A DNA stretch of 64,000 nucleotides from Marchantia polymorpha subsp. ruderalis. Its lineage: Eukaryota > Streptophyta > Marchantiopsida > Marchantiales > Marchantiaceae. The notes under the pieces were generated by a model. It did no database searches, was not told the DNA's origin, and saw only the letters and a program-made list of their open reading frames with translations. The stretch is taken from NCBI GenBank assembly GCA_037833965.1, contig AP031358.1:13586001-13650000 (forward strand), in the 5' to 3' direction. Below are positions 23,257 through 37,303 of the stretch, one piece after another; position 1 is the first letter of the stretch, and each line of letters opens with the position of its first letter. The position numbers and the translations under genes were made by a program.

Positions 23257-26200
23257 ATGGCGAGCAGGTCCAGCACTCTGTTTCTCGTGGTCTTCCTCTG
23301 CGGGCTCCTCGTCGCCTCTTCTTCCCTCGTGCGAGCGTTCACTCCCAGCAAAGGCTACAACCTGATTTCAGTCGCCGATCTTCCAGATAAATCAGGAATT
23401 CAAGCTTTTCTTAGTCCGATTGCTGCTGGCGATGACTACGGCACTGACATCGCGTACCTTGAGGTGACCGCCAGGTAATCTGTCCTCCACAATTGTTCCT
23501 CCAAATGGAATTTCAGATTTGGGTTCTCGGTCCTCGTTATGGTCAGTGCTTGCTGGTAGCAGTTACAAGAGGAGAGTCTGAATTTGTGAAGGAAGCAAAA
23601 GACTGAGAGACATGCCATCCGTATGAAAGTCAGCAGTTCTCATGAGAGGGATAGTATGAGGAGGAAATTCCAGGTCAATGACAGAGTAGTCATCAGCAAT
23701 TGAATAAATGTGTGGCAGAGGTGCAATTTTCATGAATTGGCGAGTACGACATTTCATGCATTCCAGTCGAACTGCGCTCGATGGAAATCATAACAAATGC
23801 TTCAATCGCAGGTCCGAAACAGACGACAGAATCCGAGTGCGCATCACAGACGCGAACAACTCTCGGTGGGAGGTGCCACAAGCTTTGATTTCAAGACCAA
23901 GCGAAACGGAAGCTCTGCCCTCGGCATCGTCGTCGGCCGGTAAGCTGAAATTCTCCTACACCTCCAGCCCATTCGGGTTCGCCATCTCTCGAGCGTCCAC
24001 AGGCGAAGTTCTATTCAATTCGACTCCGAGCTCAGAGAGCTCGGCGTTCAGACCGCTCGTGTTCAAAGATCAGTACCTGGAAATCTCCACGGCGCTTGCT
24101 CCAAATTCTGCGCTCTATGGATTGGGCGAGAGCACGAGGCCCGATGGCCTGCGTCTCAGTGCGGGCCGAACCTACACTTTGTGGGCTGCGGACATCGGCT
24201 CGTTCAATGTCGACATCAATTTGTATGGAGCTTATCCTTACTACGTCGAAGTCCGAGATGGAGGAGCGACGCACTCGGTGCTGCTGATGAACAGCAATGG
24301 CATGGACGTCACTTACGCAGGAGAGTTCTTGACTTACAAGGCGATCGGTGGCATTCTCGATTTCTACTTCTTCGCTGGCCCCTCGCCATCTTCTGTCATC
24401 GATCAGTACACTCAGCTCGTTGGCAGACCTGCTGCCATGCCCTATTGGTCTCTAGGTGCTTTCTCGTTACTTCCTCCTGTAAACTACAATTCTAAATTCG
24501 AGGTCACCATCTCTGCGTGATTTCATCTCATCCCTATGAAATTGAGGCTTTCACGAATCGAAACCTTCGAGTTCAAATTGAGGAAGATGAGCTTCTGTCG
24601 ACCTTTATGTGCCTCCAATAAGAGTTCTTTGCTTTGGCTATGGAGTTATGCCTCGGCCTGTTTGTTGCTAATGTGGCGATGGTGCATGTGGATCAGGATT
24701 CCATCAATGCAAATGGGGTTACAAGGATTTGGAGACATTAGAGAGCGTCGTCGACAAATACAGAGCAGCTGAAATTCCACTCGACACAATATGGTCCGAC
24801 ATCGATTACATGGAAGCCTATAGAGTCTTCACTCTGGACCCGATCAACTTTCCTCGGGACAAGATGCAGCCATTTCTGAAGAAGGTGCACGACGCCGGTC
24901 AGCATTATGTTATGATCGTCGATCCCGGTGAGTCTCAGTCCTCGTCTCTGGATTGGCTTGAATTGAATCATCAAATTCGTGTTAGTGCCTCCGTCAATGC
25001 ACGAGCCTCCCTTGCTGATGAAATTGGACCTCGGCCATTCTCTCGATGACAGGAGTGGCGGTGGTGCAAAATTACAGCGTATTGAGCAACGGATTGACGA
25101 AGGACATATTCATCAAGGACTCAGATGGAAGCAGTTTCCTGGGCCAGGTGTGGCCAGGGCCTGTCTACTTCCCGGACTTTCTCCATCCAGAAATTCAGAA
25201 CTACTGGTCGACAGAAATTGCAGAATTCTACAAGCAAGTGGAATTCGACGGAATGTGGATCGACATGAACGAGGCCGCCAGCTTCTGCACGGGATCCCTC
25301 TGCTCGATCGGCACGAAACCTCTGGGCAACGACATCAATTCCATCACCACGTGCTACTTGAATTGCAGCGCATCGACGGGCTCGAGGTGGGAGGATCCGC
25401 CGTACAAGATCAACAACACGAACGGGATGAATCCGCTGAGCTCGAAGACGATCGCAGTGAATGCCAGGCACGCCGGGGGAGAGCTCGAGTACGACCTCCA
25501 CAACATGTACGGGTTCTCGGAATCCATCATCACCTACAAAGCGCTGCGAGAGTTGAACGACAAGCGGCCCTTCGTGCTGTCGCGATCGACCTTCGTCGGC
25601 ACGGGCAAGTACGCCGCGCACTGGACGGGCGACAACGCCGCGACATGGAACGATCTCGCCTTCTCCGTCGTCAGTGTCCTCAATTCGGGCTTGTTCGGAG
25701 TTCCCATGGTGGGAGCCGACATCTGCGGCTTCAATGGCAACACCACCGAGGAGCTCTGCGCTCGCTGGATCGAGCTCGGTGCTTTCTACCCATTCGCTCG
25801 CAATCACGCCGACATTCGAGCTCCGTTTCATGAGCTCTATGTCTGGGACTCGGTCGCCGCCATCTCCAGGACTGTGCTCGGCCTTCGGTACCGCCTTCTT
25901 CCATACTTTTACACTCTCGTGCACGAGGCGCACACGACTGGAGCTCCCATAGCTCGGCCCCTCTTCTACGAGTACCCATCGGACCCCAACACTCTGAGCA
26001 TCAATTCGCAATTCCTTCTCGGCCGAGGAATTCTCGTATCGCCTGTTCTGATCGAGAATGCCACTTCTGTCGAGGCTTATTTCCCTGCAGGGACATGGTA
26101 CGACCTGTTTGATTTCTCGCGCATCGAAGGTGCGGGTGCCAATCAGACTCTGCAAGCTCCTCTCGATACGATTCGTGTTCATCTCGCGCAGGGATCGATC

Positions 26201-26635
26201 GTCCCGATGCAGGACGCGGCCCTCACGACGAAGGCAGCGCGCATGTCCAATTTCACTCTGGTCGTTGCGTTCGGCGATGGATCCGATCAGAGTCAGGCTT
26301 ACGGCGAGCTGTTCGTCGACGATGGTGTTCGGGTGGAGATGAAATTGGAGCCCGGATCGTCCACCTTAATTCGATTCCAGGCGTCGAAGTCCGGTGCGCA
26401 GGGATCGGTGGAATCGGAAGTCGAGTGCGGAGAATTCGCGTTGAAGTATGCTCAGCCGGCGTGGAGTGTGCACACCATCATTCTTCTCGGTCTCAGCTCT
26501 CCGCCCTCGTCGTCCGCCATGTCCATAAACAACCAGCCTGCGCCTTCTTCGGTCCAAATCTCCGACGATGGATCGAGCGTGCATCTGTCCAATCTCGACC
26601 TTCTTCTGGGTGAAAATTTCTCCATCACGTGGTAG
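23257..26635 (+). CDS. GH31 alpha-glucosidase/alpha-xylosidase, copy A
   Basis: Four exons, 23257-23474, 23812-24455, 24697-24927 and 25053-26635, give 891 aa. The N-terminus is a signal peptide (hydrophobic stretch FLVVFLCGLLVASSSLV), so the enzyme is probably apoplastic. GH31 enzymes remove terminal alpha-linked glucose or xylose with retention of configuration. The catalytic nucleophile lies in WIDMNEAA (Asp about 435) and the acid/base in HWTGDN (Asp about 558). The N-terminal beta-sandwich, the YGLGES block, LNSNGMDV and the C-terminal beta domains are all present. The substrate-pocket motif IWSDIDYM is of the alpha-glucosidase type, while the Cys-bearing loop after the nucleophile recalls plant alpha-xylosidase (XYL1). 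Specificity is therefore open. It faces its paralogue tail to tail across 2.3 kb. It looks intact. Confidence 0.93.
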
Positions 26636-28901
26636 GATGTGCAGACTGTCTGCTTCGGTTTGACAAGCAGCAGACTTGTACCTTTAGAATCGACGAATCA
26701 TCGAGCACGAGGTCCTGTGAATAAATTAAGATTCACTCTTCCAGTGGCCCAACTTTCAGCTCACTCTGAGTCGGCCCCGTCCATTCTCGAGCTCCCGCAT
26801 TCTCGTCCCTGCAATCGCCATCTCTGAATCTCTTGTCTACTATGTTTTTGGAGTCTCGTGACATCCCCAATTGCAAGATGACGGGAATCAATTCTTCCAA
26901 CAAATATGTGTCACATTGGTTGCAAATGAGACACTACTAGCGTACAACTCCCACAGCATTTATCTACCTTTAGAGGTCTCTCAATTTCCTCCAATTGCGA
27001 TGACTTGAACTGTTCCACCATCTCTGCCTGTAAATAAATTGGACAGGACAAAAGCTCGAACAATGTGGGCTGCGGAAGATTCAGAATCCGGATCGATCAA
27101 AGATTTCTCAAACAAGATGATGAGAAACCATACAGGTTCATGGTCGATGACTCAATCTTCACAAAATCTCTATCAAAAATACTGCACTGCACACCTCTCC
27201 AGTCTCGAGAACTTTCATACTGAGACTGCAGATATTCGCTCGTTAATTTCGTTGTTAGGATTGCATCGATCTCTGGTTATAGTATTCGCAGCTGCTTGGC
27301 AAGGTAAAAGCTGAAAGCGGCTCATCGATTGAGAATGTCTTCCCATCAAGAGCCTGTGCATGGGGAACAATTTCCTGTAGATGCAACACACAAAGTGAAG
27401 AGTTTAAGGAATTTGCTGTCCTTGTTCATTCTGCGGGTCCTGAACCCTGTCAGCGAGATCCCATATTCGTGGCACATTTGTAGTCCCAGCATGCTACAAA
27501 CAGTGCGTGACAAGAGGCGGAAAATATCCTCAAGATAATCACATCTTTCGAGATTGTTGCTCGTCACTAAAGTCAGCACCTCTTTCATGTTGAGAATTTG
27601 TCATCATGTGGTTTTATTCTAGTACCTATTATCTACTTTTGAGTTCCACCAATTTGCATGGTTCTCAGGCTTCGGGTATGCATCAAACTTACGCATTGAA
27701 CTTCATCTCCTGGTCAGAAAGCGATATATTCCGATGAGAGTATTTGCAGGTTCTATATTATTTGTGTTCTACAAAAGATTAAAAGGTGTGATATTGTACA
27801 TTGTGGTTTGAAAGTTTACGAGTGGCTTGATTTCACATGAGCATCTTTTCATATTTACAGGATGTGTAGTTCTCTCCTTTGATAGTGATCCATTCCATCA
27901 TAGTTTTTCCACTTTCAGCAGTACATTCTTGAACTCCCATTTTATGTGTTAAATTCTTGCAAAGCTTGTACTATTGTTCTGCTTTTGTAGCCATCTACAC
28001 ATAGAAGATGGTGCCTAGGATTCGCATTTTACTCTACAGGCTCGTGGAGAAAAATGCACAATCTAGTTCATGCTAGCATAAACTAAATTTTTGCTATTTC
28101 CATTTAATTCAGAAATGTAGACATTAGCTGTATTCAAATGTATGACTTACATATTGAGACTTTACTGCTTCAGGATCGATTACATCCCACATCTCTCATC
28201 AAATGCATTTCTGACTTGCTCGATGATTATTGCACACTTTGGAGCGTACTGAGAAAATTATTCTTCAGCATTTACCATACACAAAATTTTGAACAATTTT
28301 GGGGCTAGGGAAAATTGGGCGTGTGGGAGTTCCTCATCTTCCTTGCACTGGCATAAGACCCCGAATATCTTGAAGGCCTCTAATCTGAGAATAAAATCGA
28401 TTCAATGTTCTCGAGTATGTCACCGTAGACATAGTTTTCCTGAAATTTAGGAAAGGTTTTAAATTGAGTTGACGCAATTTTCCGTCACCATTTACCATAA
28501 AAAATTATAATAAAAAATTAATGGAGTTGAAGAGGAGCAAAAATCGAGTAGACAGAAGGTTTCCGTCACAAATCTGGCATCCAAAGCTGCAGAAGCTCGT
28601 AGGAATCTGAGAAGGCGTAATAAAGGTCTGGTTAACGATGAACGATTGCCAATACAATGTGGATGTGGATGAGTGCGGGCGAGAAGAGACTGATCTTCTG
28701 ATTGGAGATTCTTCGATTGCCTTGCGCGGAGACTATGCTACATATGAATGAGCTGATCGATCGATGCTTGCACTTGCTTCAATTGGAACTGTTCTAAAGC
28801 TCAAATCGAGGGTGGAATTTCTCCACAAAATCCGATTCCCATTACCTTCCGTAGAGTCTATAGCCACAGCAAAGTTGCTGTTTTGAGTTCCTACAAATTG
28901 C
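26636..28901. other. Convergent intergenic region between the GH31 paralogues
   Basis: 2.3 kb holding the 3' ends of both genes. No open frame is convincing. Nothing here resembles either GH31 coding sequence, so the inverted pair has no leftover copy between its members. Confidence 0.5.
26720..26725 (+). promoter_or_regulatory. Putative poly(A) signal of GH31 copy A
   Basis: AATAAA lies 85 nt after the stop codon, within the usual range for a plant near-upstream element. Confidence 0.45.
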
Positions 28902-31900
28902 TCACGACGATGCGATCGAATCGAAGTCGAAGTCCCACGAGAGGCCGAAGCTCTCGCTCAGAGACAGGTTCAGGTGCGAGATGTCGACCGATCGCAGGCC
29001 CGAGGACGAAATCTCGAGCGCAGGGCTCATCACGGGTGCCAGATTTCCCGTCAATCGCACTCGCGATGGCGGCTCCCGCAGCCCGAGGATGGTGATCTTG
29101 TGCAGAACGAAGTGCTGGCTGAGAGCGAATTCTCCCGCCGTCACCTTGGCCTCGATCGATCCCTTCCCTTGGAATTTGTGCGCGCTGAATTTCACGAATG
29201 TCGACCTCCCGGCCTTCACCCGCATCTCCAATTCCTCGCCGTCGTCCAAGAAAAGCTCTCCCGCAGCCTCGGCCTCGTCCTCGTCCCCGAACACCACCAT
29301 GAGCGTGAACGGCGTCCTCCTCGCCGAGGTAGTGGTCATGGCCGCCTCCTGCATCGGGATGATGAATCCCTGCCTGTAATGCACTTGAATCGTGTCCAAT
29401 GGAGCAGGAAGGACTAGCAATTCTCCGCTGCCCTCCACTTTCACAATGTCCGAATTGTTGAACGCATTGTACCAAACCCCCGGAGGGAAGTAAGCAGCGA
29501 TGGTGTCCTGCCCTGCGGCCACGACGGGCGACACCATAATTCCTCGGCCGACGAGAAATTGGGTGTTGATGTCCATCGTCTTCTCGTCCTCGGGGTACTC
29601 GAAGAAGAGAGGCCTCATAATCGGAGCTCCGGTGTTGTGCGATTCGAAGATTAGGGTGTAGTAGTAGGGCAAGAGCTTGTAGCGGAGGTTCAAGACGACC
29701 TTGGCATTGCTGGCCACGGAGTCCCAGAGGTAAAGCTCCTGGTGAATGCTATGGAAATCGCCATGGTCTCTGGCGAAAGGGTAGAATGCGCCGACCTGAA
29801 TCCACCGATTGCAGAGCTCCTCCCAAGTGTCATCGAGGAACCCGCAAATGTCCGCGCCCACCATCGGCACTCCGAACATTCCCGAGTTCAAGCAGCTGAC
29901 GATGGAGTAGGCCAAATCGTTGAAGGAAGCTCCATTGTCGCCCGTCCAGTGCGCAGTGTACGCCCCGGAGCCGACGAAGGTCGATCGCGAGAGCACGAAA
30001 GGCCTCTTCTTCGTCAATGTCTTCAAGGCGCGGTTGGTCATGATCGATTCCGTGAGGCCGAACAGATTGTGCGTATCGTACTCTCGCACGCCGCCGTGAT
30101 GCTGCGCGCTCATGGCGATGGTTCTTCCATTGAGCTCTCGGTACTTGCCGATGCAGTTGATTTTGTAGGGCGGGTCGTCCCATGTCGACATTGGCACCGT
30201 GTTGTTGCAGATGAGGCAGCAGATTGTGTAATCGTCTCCAGGGCACACCACGTCGGGATTGATGAAACAGCTCGGGCCCGTGCAGAAATTGGCCGCCTCG
30301 TTCATGTCGATCCACAGTCCATCGAATGGAATCTTCTTGTGGAATTTCACCACCTCCGTGGTCCAGAATTCTTCGGCGTTCGGGTGCAGGAAGTCCGGGA
30401 AGTAAACTGGTCCTGGCCACACTTGAGCAAGGTACTTCTCTCCGTATTGATTCCTGACATAGACGTCCAAATCCAGACCTCGTTGGTAGGTGCTGTAATT
30501 CTCGGCAATCGCAATTCCTGCAGCATCCAGAGCAAGCAATGGCCGTCGTTACTAGTGTGACCTGGTGCTGCGAACAATCTCTGACCGAGACCATGAAAAT
30601 TTCCTCGTAAATTCTGATGTACTCATCATCAATCACTCGTAAGCTGATGTATGCTCGGACAATTTGATGCACTGATGCATCAGACTGAAATTGAAAGGCA
30701 AATTCTCTGTCAGAGCGAAATGTCTGCACACTCTGCCTCTGCTCGAATCTCAAGGCCACCACATCTAGGCGACAGTTTCCACAAGACAAGTGACTGCAAC
30801 GAGACAGAGAAGAATCGGCCATTTGTTTCACGGCTCACTTTCAGGGTAGGGTTTCATCCATGGCTTCAGAGATGCCAGAAGCTAAGGCCCGAGGACTTCG
30901 TGTAATCTCACAGGCCCTCTGAAACTGCTGCAGGCAATGGAAGAGGACCAAGAGGGAGACGTACCAGGGTCGACGATGATCACGTATCTCATGTCATTGG
31001 CGTGCAACTTCTCCACGAAGGTTCTCAGTTTGTCTTCAGGATAGTTTACTGGGTGCGTGGTGAAGTCCTTGTACTCGTCCATGTAATCGATGTCAGACCA
31101 CATGGTCTCGAGAGGAATCTCTGCAGCCGCGTACTTGGCAACAACCTCTTCCAATTCCTCCAGATTCTTGTACCCATATCTGGACTGATGGAATCCTGCG
31201 TGGGTACAAGTACAAGCCAGGTCAAAGGGATTTCTCAGAGACTCCACATTGAAAGCCTCTGCTACAATGAGGCCTTCAATAAAAGCATCGTATCGATCAG
31301 CCATGCACAGAAGTGCTTAACGTCGAAGGACTATTTTGAGGACAGAGCATTACCGAGAGACCAGTAGGGCATGGCAGCAGGCCTTCCGACGAGTTGGGTG
31401 TATTGGTCGACGACTGACAGAGGAGTTGGGCCAGCGAAAAAATAAAAGTCCAGAATTCCTCCAATGACTCGATACGTCAGAGAATCTCTCTCGTACAGAA
31501 CATCCATCCCGTTGCTGTTGAGAAGCAACACTCCATGGGCCACTCCCTTCCTCAAGTCCATGTAAAACGGATACGTCCCGTACAGATCGATGTCGGGAAT
31601 GTTGCTGCCGATATCCGTGGCCCACAGAGTGTAGACTCGACCAGGAGCCAGTCGCAAGCCATCGGGTCTTGTGCTCTCTCCCAGTCCGAAGAGGACCGAT
31701 TTCTCGGGGAGGTGAGTTGTTATCTCCAAGTACTGATCCTTGAATACCAAGCTGCCAATGTCCCCATTCGGAGTGGTGTTGAACAACACTTCTCCCGAGG
31801 ACCTGGATACTGCGAATCCGAAGGGCTCTGATGTGTACGAGAACTTGAACGAAGAGTCTCCGACAGACACTTCTCCCTGCTTCTCCGGCTCGGAAGAGGT

Positions 31901-32565
31901 CAGAGAGGCTACTTCGCTTGACTTCGCGCCCCTGGGAACAATCCATTCTGGAATTTCCCAACGATCTTTCTTACCATCGGTAATCTTCACTCGCAGACGA
32001 TCATCAGTTTCGAATCTGCAAGACCAGACTTTGCAGTGATCAGTGTCGCCTACTCTGAAACCTTGCGTGATATTGGACAATAAACGACAGTCATCTACTG
32101 AATGGAGAACAGACTGATGTTCATGCTGAGCACGTTGTGCTGCTAGCCAACACTTCGCCTCGAAAGCTGGAGAATCACATCGTGATCTTTGGAAATGGAG
32201 ATTGTCGCTCGGATTTAATGTTCGCAAGAGCAGAAAGGTGTATATCAGATGTACAGAGATTGTATCTGTCGATTGAGAGTAGTAAGGACAACAAACTGTA
32301 GCATGCTAGTAAGTAGTAGGAGGCTGAAACACATGAAGAATCAGAAAAATCACCTGACTGTCAGTTGAAGCTCCTCAACAGGGGGACCATAGGTAAAGTT
32401 CCCATCGTCGATCGACTTGAGGTAGGCGACTAAACCCTTCCCGTCCGAGTAATTGGACAAACTAACCAGCTTGTATCCTCCGGAATAATCTCCATATGTT
32501 GTCGATAAAAGACAGGTACAACAAAGAAGTGCTAGAGCAAGCGAATGAATTCCTGTAGTCCCCAT
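28902..32565 (-). CDS. GH31 alpha-glucosidase/alpha-xylosidase, copy B
   Basis: Four exons on the minus strand, 32565-32354, 32015-31354, 31195-30965 and 30517-28902, give 906 aa. All three introns sit at the same positions and phases (2, 1, 1) as in copy A. Exon 3 is 231 nt in both genes and intron 1 is 338 against 337 nt. A signal peptide ([17 protein letters not shown]) predicts secretion. The nucleophile is Asp about 439 in [11 protein letters not shown] and the acid/base is Asp about 562 in HWTGDN. The loop after the nucleophile has six Cys, including CCLIC, and closely recalls plant XYL1, while MWSDIDYM is of the alpha-glucosidase type. The enzyme probably acts on wall xyloglucan side chains or on alpha-glucosides. 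It appears intact. Introns are clearly diverged from copy A, so the duplication is old. Confidence 0.93.
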
Positions 32566-32604
32566 GATTCCTTTCAGTTCGATATTTCCAAGTCAATTTC
32601 TCCC

Positions 32605-32607
<3 letters not shown>

Positions 32608-32637
<30 letters not shown>
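32608..32637 (-). repeat. (GA)n tract in the 5' leader of GH31 copy B
   Basis: About 15 CT units on + (GA on the coding strand), 43 nt upstream of the ATG and downstream of the putative TATA box, so within the predicted 5' UTR. GA/CT tracts are common in plant core promoters and leaders. Confidence 0.8.
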
Positions 32638-32639
<2 letters not shown>

Positions 32640-32813
32640 CTACAAACTACAAAGTCTAATTTCCCACAAATCTACTGAACAGTTCAGCTGAGAGAGTGGA
32701 CCACGGGGGAACCGAGTGAAGCAAGTGCCAGCTCTCTCCGTCAACTCAAGAGCAGAGCAGTGCACTGTAAGGACATGCAATAGGAGAATATTGAAGGAGG
32801 AGCTCGAGGCATG

Positions 32814-32819
32814 TATATA
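32814..32819 (-). promoter_or_regulatory. Putative TATA box of GH31 copy B
   Basis: The minus strand reads CTATATAC, about 250 nt upstream of the ATG, implying a leader of about 220 nt that includes the GA tract. Confidence 0.5.
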
Positions 32820-32820
32820 G

Positions 32821-35800
32821 TGAAGAGCACAAAGTGCGGGAACGGTGCTGTGCTGCCTGCTACGCGATGGTTGAATGACGCTTGAGAATATTGTGCTTTC
32901 AAGAACCAAATTGAGCAGCCTTGTGCGGACAGGTGGATTCTTTACCTCGGCATGTCTTGTGGGAGGAAGATCTGCTCGATTGACCCTAGCTTGCGCTTTT
33001 TCGTCGGGCCCCACCGACGACCGACGTGCTTCGAATCCTCTGCAGGCGATGGGTACGGAAGCATTTTTCTAAAACAGACAAAACCCTTGGATTTCTCTGC
33101 ATGTTAGCCTACCACGAAAGGGCCATGGAAGACAAACTTCGTGGCCAACCTTGCAAGGACATTTCCTTCATAACCCTCCGCTCGGTGAACGAGGAAATTT
33201 GAGCAGGTCAGATGAAAATGTGGAGGATAATTTGACGATGTTTTCCCCAATAAACGTCAACCTTAGATTCAGATGTTTGCATACCAGATCGATATTGTAC
33301 ATTATATCATTCTCGTCTTCTTCTCCAGTCCTGTGTGTGAATGAGGGTCCTTTTGATCTTCTTAAGCAAATTCTCTTCTATTCTTTTATAGAGGATAAGA
33401 GGGAGATTCCAACTGCTTATGACGTATGGACGAGAAAACCCTCATTTGAAGCTTGAAATTTCCAGAAACATATATACTGGAATGGATGTCCTGGATCCGG
33501 ACAACTACGAGCTTTATCAAAGCTGATGATAGAAACATGAAGATTGGCCCGATAAGTAGACTGTGTAACATGTGGAAGCCATGGTCCACGAAGTACGGTA
33601 GAAACTAAAGGACTGCAGCTCTTTTCTAGCTCGATACCCAACGATTTTCTTATTGACTCTTCATTTGAAGTGTGCTAGAGTACATGAAATAATGAACATC
33701 GTTGGAGCCAATTGATCATTGACTGGTGTCATCCCGACAGGTGAGTTTACTCTTTAGAGGCTCATAATTATATGTGCACGGTGACATTCCATCTACTTGT
33801 ACTGTAGGCTTCAAGATAAGAGAGATCTTAGTATCTCATCATCATTAAGACTTTATTCATATTGCTAAGGAAATTCTAGACTGGGGGTTTTTGAAAAGAG
33901 AAAGTTAGGGGAGCTACATGTGAAGTATCGTCTATTATATTAGTATTATATCGTATTAGATAGAGAGCAACCGCGGCTGCTTTGTGTGATAGTATTGCAC
34001 TTTCTGAAAAGCAGAAGATAGAGTCAAGTGGTAGAATATAGTAGTAGTAAAAGTGAACGGTTCGTAATAGTGGCCATAAAGCATGCATTAGTAGCACATG
34101 TCTTTTTAGTAGACTGATTGCAACAATAGTACATGACAACTATTTCTTCAAACAATGGAAGGATAACTCTCTATCATCTATGGCATGAGTTATCTAGCGG
34201 CACCCCTAGTCACCTAGCTGAGCACATGCCAAAACAGCTACATGAGTTGAAGTTGATATTCAATTACTAGTACTAGTACATTTGTACATGTGTGTTGATG
34301 TATGATTTGTCTCTCCGGCTGGTCAAGACCTTCGGACCTCCGAATTATACAATTGTACGCATTCTTTGATACGAGGAGTGAACACAAGATAACAAAAGAA
34401 ACGGTATTCTCTGATCCGGGGAAGCAAAGTGACGAGAACGAACAGAGCATATAATCCAACTACAGAATTTTTTCCTTTTTCCTTCCTTTTATGGTTGTCT
34501 TTTGTGGCCAGCAGCACCCATGATATATATTTATATTCTCATATCTAATGTGACATTTAATGTGATGTAGATATAATAAATCTATATGAAGCTAACTATC
34601 AAAAGAAATAAGTTTAAGTTATGATTTATGTCAAGACAAGACCAAGAATGAATATTTCGATTGGGCCGATAAGATCAAGGACCTGACTTTTGAACTCTCA
34701 TTGTTCACCAATCACCAAGGTGGCGGTATTTTACGCTCTCCAGTGCACAGATATTGGCCTAAAAGTTCAGAAATTTGATATAATTTGCCAAGTCCATCAC
34801 CGGTCTTCGACTTTTGTGCACAACAGCGACCTGGTGATGGTCGGTCCTCCTGGACAACTGAAGGGATTTCGGTCATATTGCCATGTGACGAGAGAATTTG
34901 AGAGAATTTGAAGCTACAACCAATAATGAAGGGTCTTCTTCTAGGTCGGGGATCTGAAGTGAGGAAGCTCTAACACATAAGTCTAAATCGGGATGGTTTT
35001 ATATATATACCCGGAACCTTTTCCAACCATAACCGACAAAGAATACATGGAAGTCCACTTGTCACAAACTGCGAGCTGCACGAAAAGCAGGTTGGGTTAT
35101 ACCAGGGCCCTCTAATATCTGAACCGTAGGTGGGCTGGCCGGGGCCGAACGGGAGATGGGAAACAAAGGAGAGAGAAGTCTCCAGCTCTTATTTTGACAA
35201 ATAAGAAGGTAAAGTGCTTCTGAGTCCACTGGTCACAGTATTACAGCATGCCTCTCGAACGAGCTGTAGCAGCCCAACACTTGTCGATCAGCAGTCGGAT
35301 GAAACTTGCTGCTCTGCTTCCCCGAATGACTCCCCTGACTCTTTGGAGCCAACATTGTGAGAAAAAAACTCCCTTCCCTTCGCTTCCTTCAGCATTTGAC
35401 CCCTTTCTGCTGGAGCTGCAGCTGCAGCTGGAGAGGAGATATTTTAAGCCAAGGCAGTTTGTAATTCTACTGAATCTGATGGATTCCTGTCGGCGTTCTT
35501 CGAGTTCGAAATATTCAGAGTTTCATCGATAAGACAGACGAGGGCTAGGAAAAGAAGGCCAGCGAGCTTAAATCATCTCTTCGGTTGCTAGCAGGAGCAA
35601 GGAGTCGCCATTCCAGATCTTTATTTCTCTTTATTTCTCTGATTCTCATGGCTTCTGAGGGTGGTGGCAAAGCATCCAAGTGAGAACAGCATGTAACGTG
35701 GGGAGAGAGAGAAAGAGCCTGACTAGCTCTAGGCTGGAGAAAGGGACGGTTGGTGGTTCAGACGCGTGGTTTCGTTTCATAAGTCGGGCGTTGCAGGATT

Positions 35801-37303
35801 CACGAGTGGCTTCGATTATTGGAGTGGAGCTGGTGGGACGACCGTCCTCCCGAGCGCACACTGGCTGCGCCTTCCGTTCGCTAGTGACTCGTTGTCTTCT
35901 CCCATGTTTCCTTGTCTGGCGCCGAGTTCGTTCAGCTGTTGTCGATGAAACATTTGGACACTTCTGGACAGAATCTGGGCATGGCCTCCGACGAAATTGC
36001 TGGCTCTCTGCCAACAGTTTTATCAGAATGAGGTCCCCTTTTATGTGCTTTGCTTCAGGACTTCACCTCACACACAACATTAACGGGCACTTCGTGTTCA
36101 GATTCCTTACAAATGTCCTCTTGTGAATTAATGTTCCCAGAAGACAGTAGTTAATGTTGACAGTATCCATCATGAACTATCGGTGTATCACGAAAGAGAA
36201 TTCTTATTCAGAAACATCATGAAAGTGTTCAATCCAGATTTTCTTAACAGAATAGTTCTCTCTCTCCCTCTCTTGTTCCTAACAAGCTCTCGAGGCGGAC
36301 AGAGAACTCGCATCTTCCATTGTTACTTTAGGCGTGTCATTTGAGGGGAGATGTCGTGTGATATTGTCGGACATCATGGGTGAGAGAGATATGCGATATT
36401 CGGCCGCTTTATACAAGGTACACTTTGCGTTAATTTCTGGACAACATTACATGGACTTCGTACATGCGTTCGTCATCTCGTTAACCATGACCAGCAGAAA
36501 GACCCTCGGGAGTACCAGAGCTCGTTTTTGTGTTTGTTTCAGATACTTAATCTCTGCAGAGAACATGATCGGGCTAGATACCATGAGAACGTATGTTTGT
36601 GCAAGTTCTTTTGGATACCCATGACTCTAGAGACCATGACCAAAGGGGAGGGCTTGTAGACGGAAGGCACGTAGTGCTCGACCCGAACCCTTCAGGCCGT
36701 AGTCTTCGACCAACCAGCGCATATTCTACGCGGAAACATCGATTTTCACATCATCACGCTCGTAGATCATCTGTCTGTCTGTATAGGTACGACGCTCTTC
36801 TTCCGTTCCGGTCCTAAATCTAGGACCGTAACCGAATTTGCCGTGTGTTTCCTTTAAAGTACCGTGTCTCCACTTATATCCCGAGGTTCGTACTTGAGCG
36901 ACGTCATCAATTGTCACAACATACCTCAACCTGCTCCAACAGTGTTGGGAAGTTGATCATTGAATCTGAGCGTTTCAATTGGGACAGCACATCCTCTTTG
37001 CCATTCATAACAGTGATAACACTAAAAACCATAGCTGGGTAGGCCAAGGGGGCTTCATTAGGAGAGAAGGGGTGGTCTTCAACTGATTGGCAAGAGTTGA
37101 GTGCTCATTGTGCGATAATGAAAGAAGCTCCCAACCGAAACAACTTTTCATGTTCCAGAAAGTCAAGAGGTTGGAAATTCTCCACTTGACTCAATATAAA
37201 CATCCACAACGGTAATAGCTCTACAACTGCTGCTAAAAGCACCTTCAGAACGAGATCGCCCTCGAGCACCAGAACTAAGCGTGATTCAGGATAAAAAATT
37301 GTG
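32821..37303. other. Spacer between GH31 copy B and VMS1
   Basis: About 4.5 kb without a recognised gene. The longest frames (148 aa at 35680-36126 on plus, opposed by 122 aa at 35646-36014 on minus) overlap each other and resemble no family. 35.2-36.1 kb is GC-richer and could be transcribed, but nothing supports a protein. The part next to 37,304 is the 3' flank of VMS1. Confidence 0.5.
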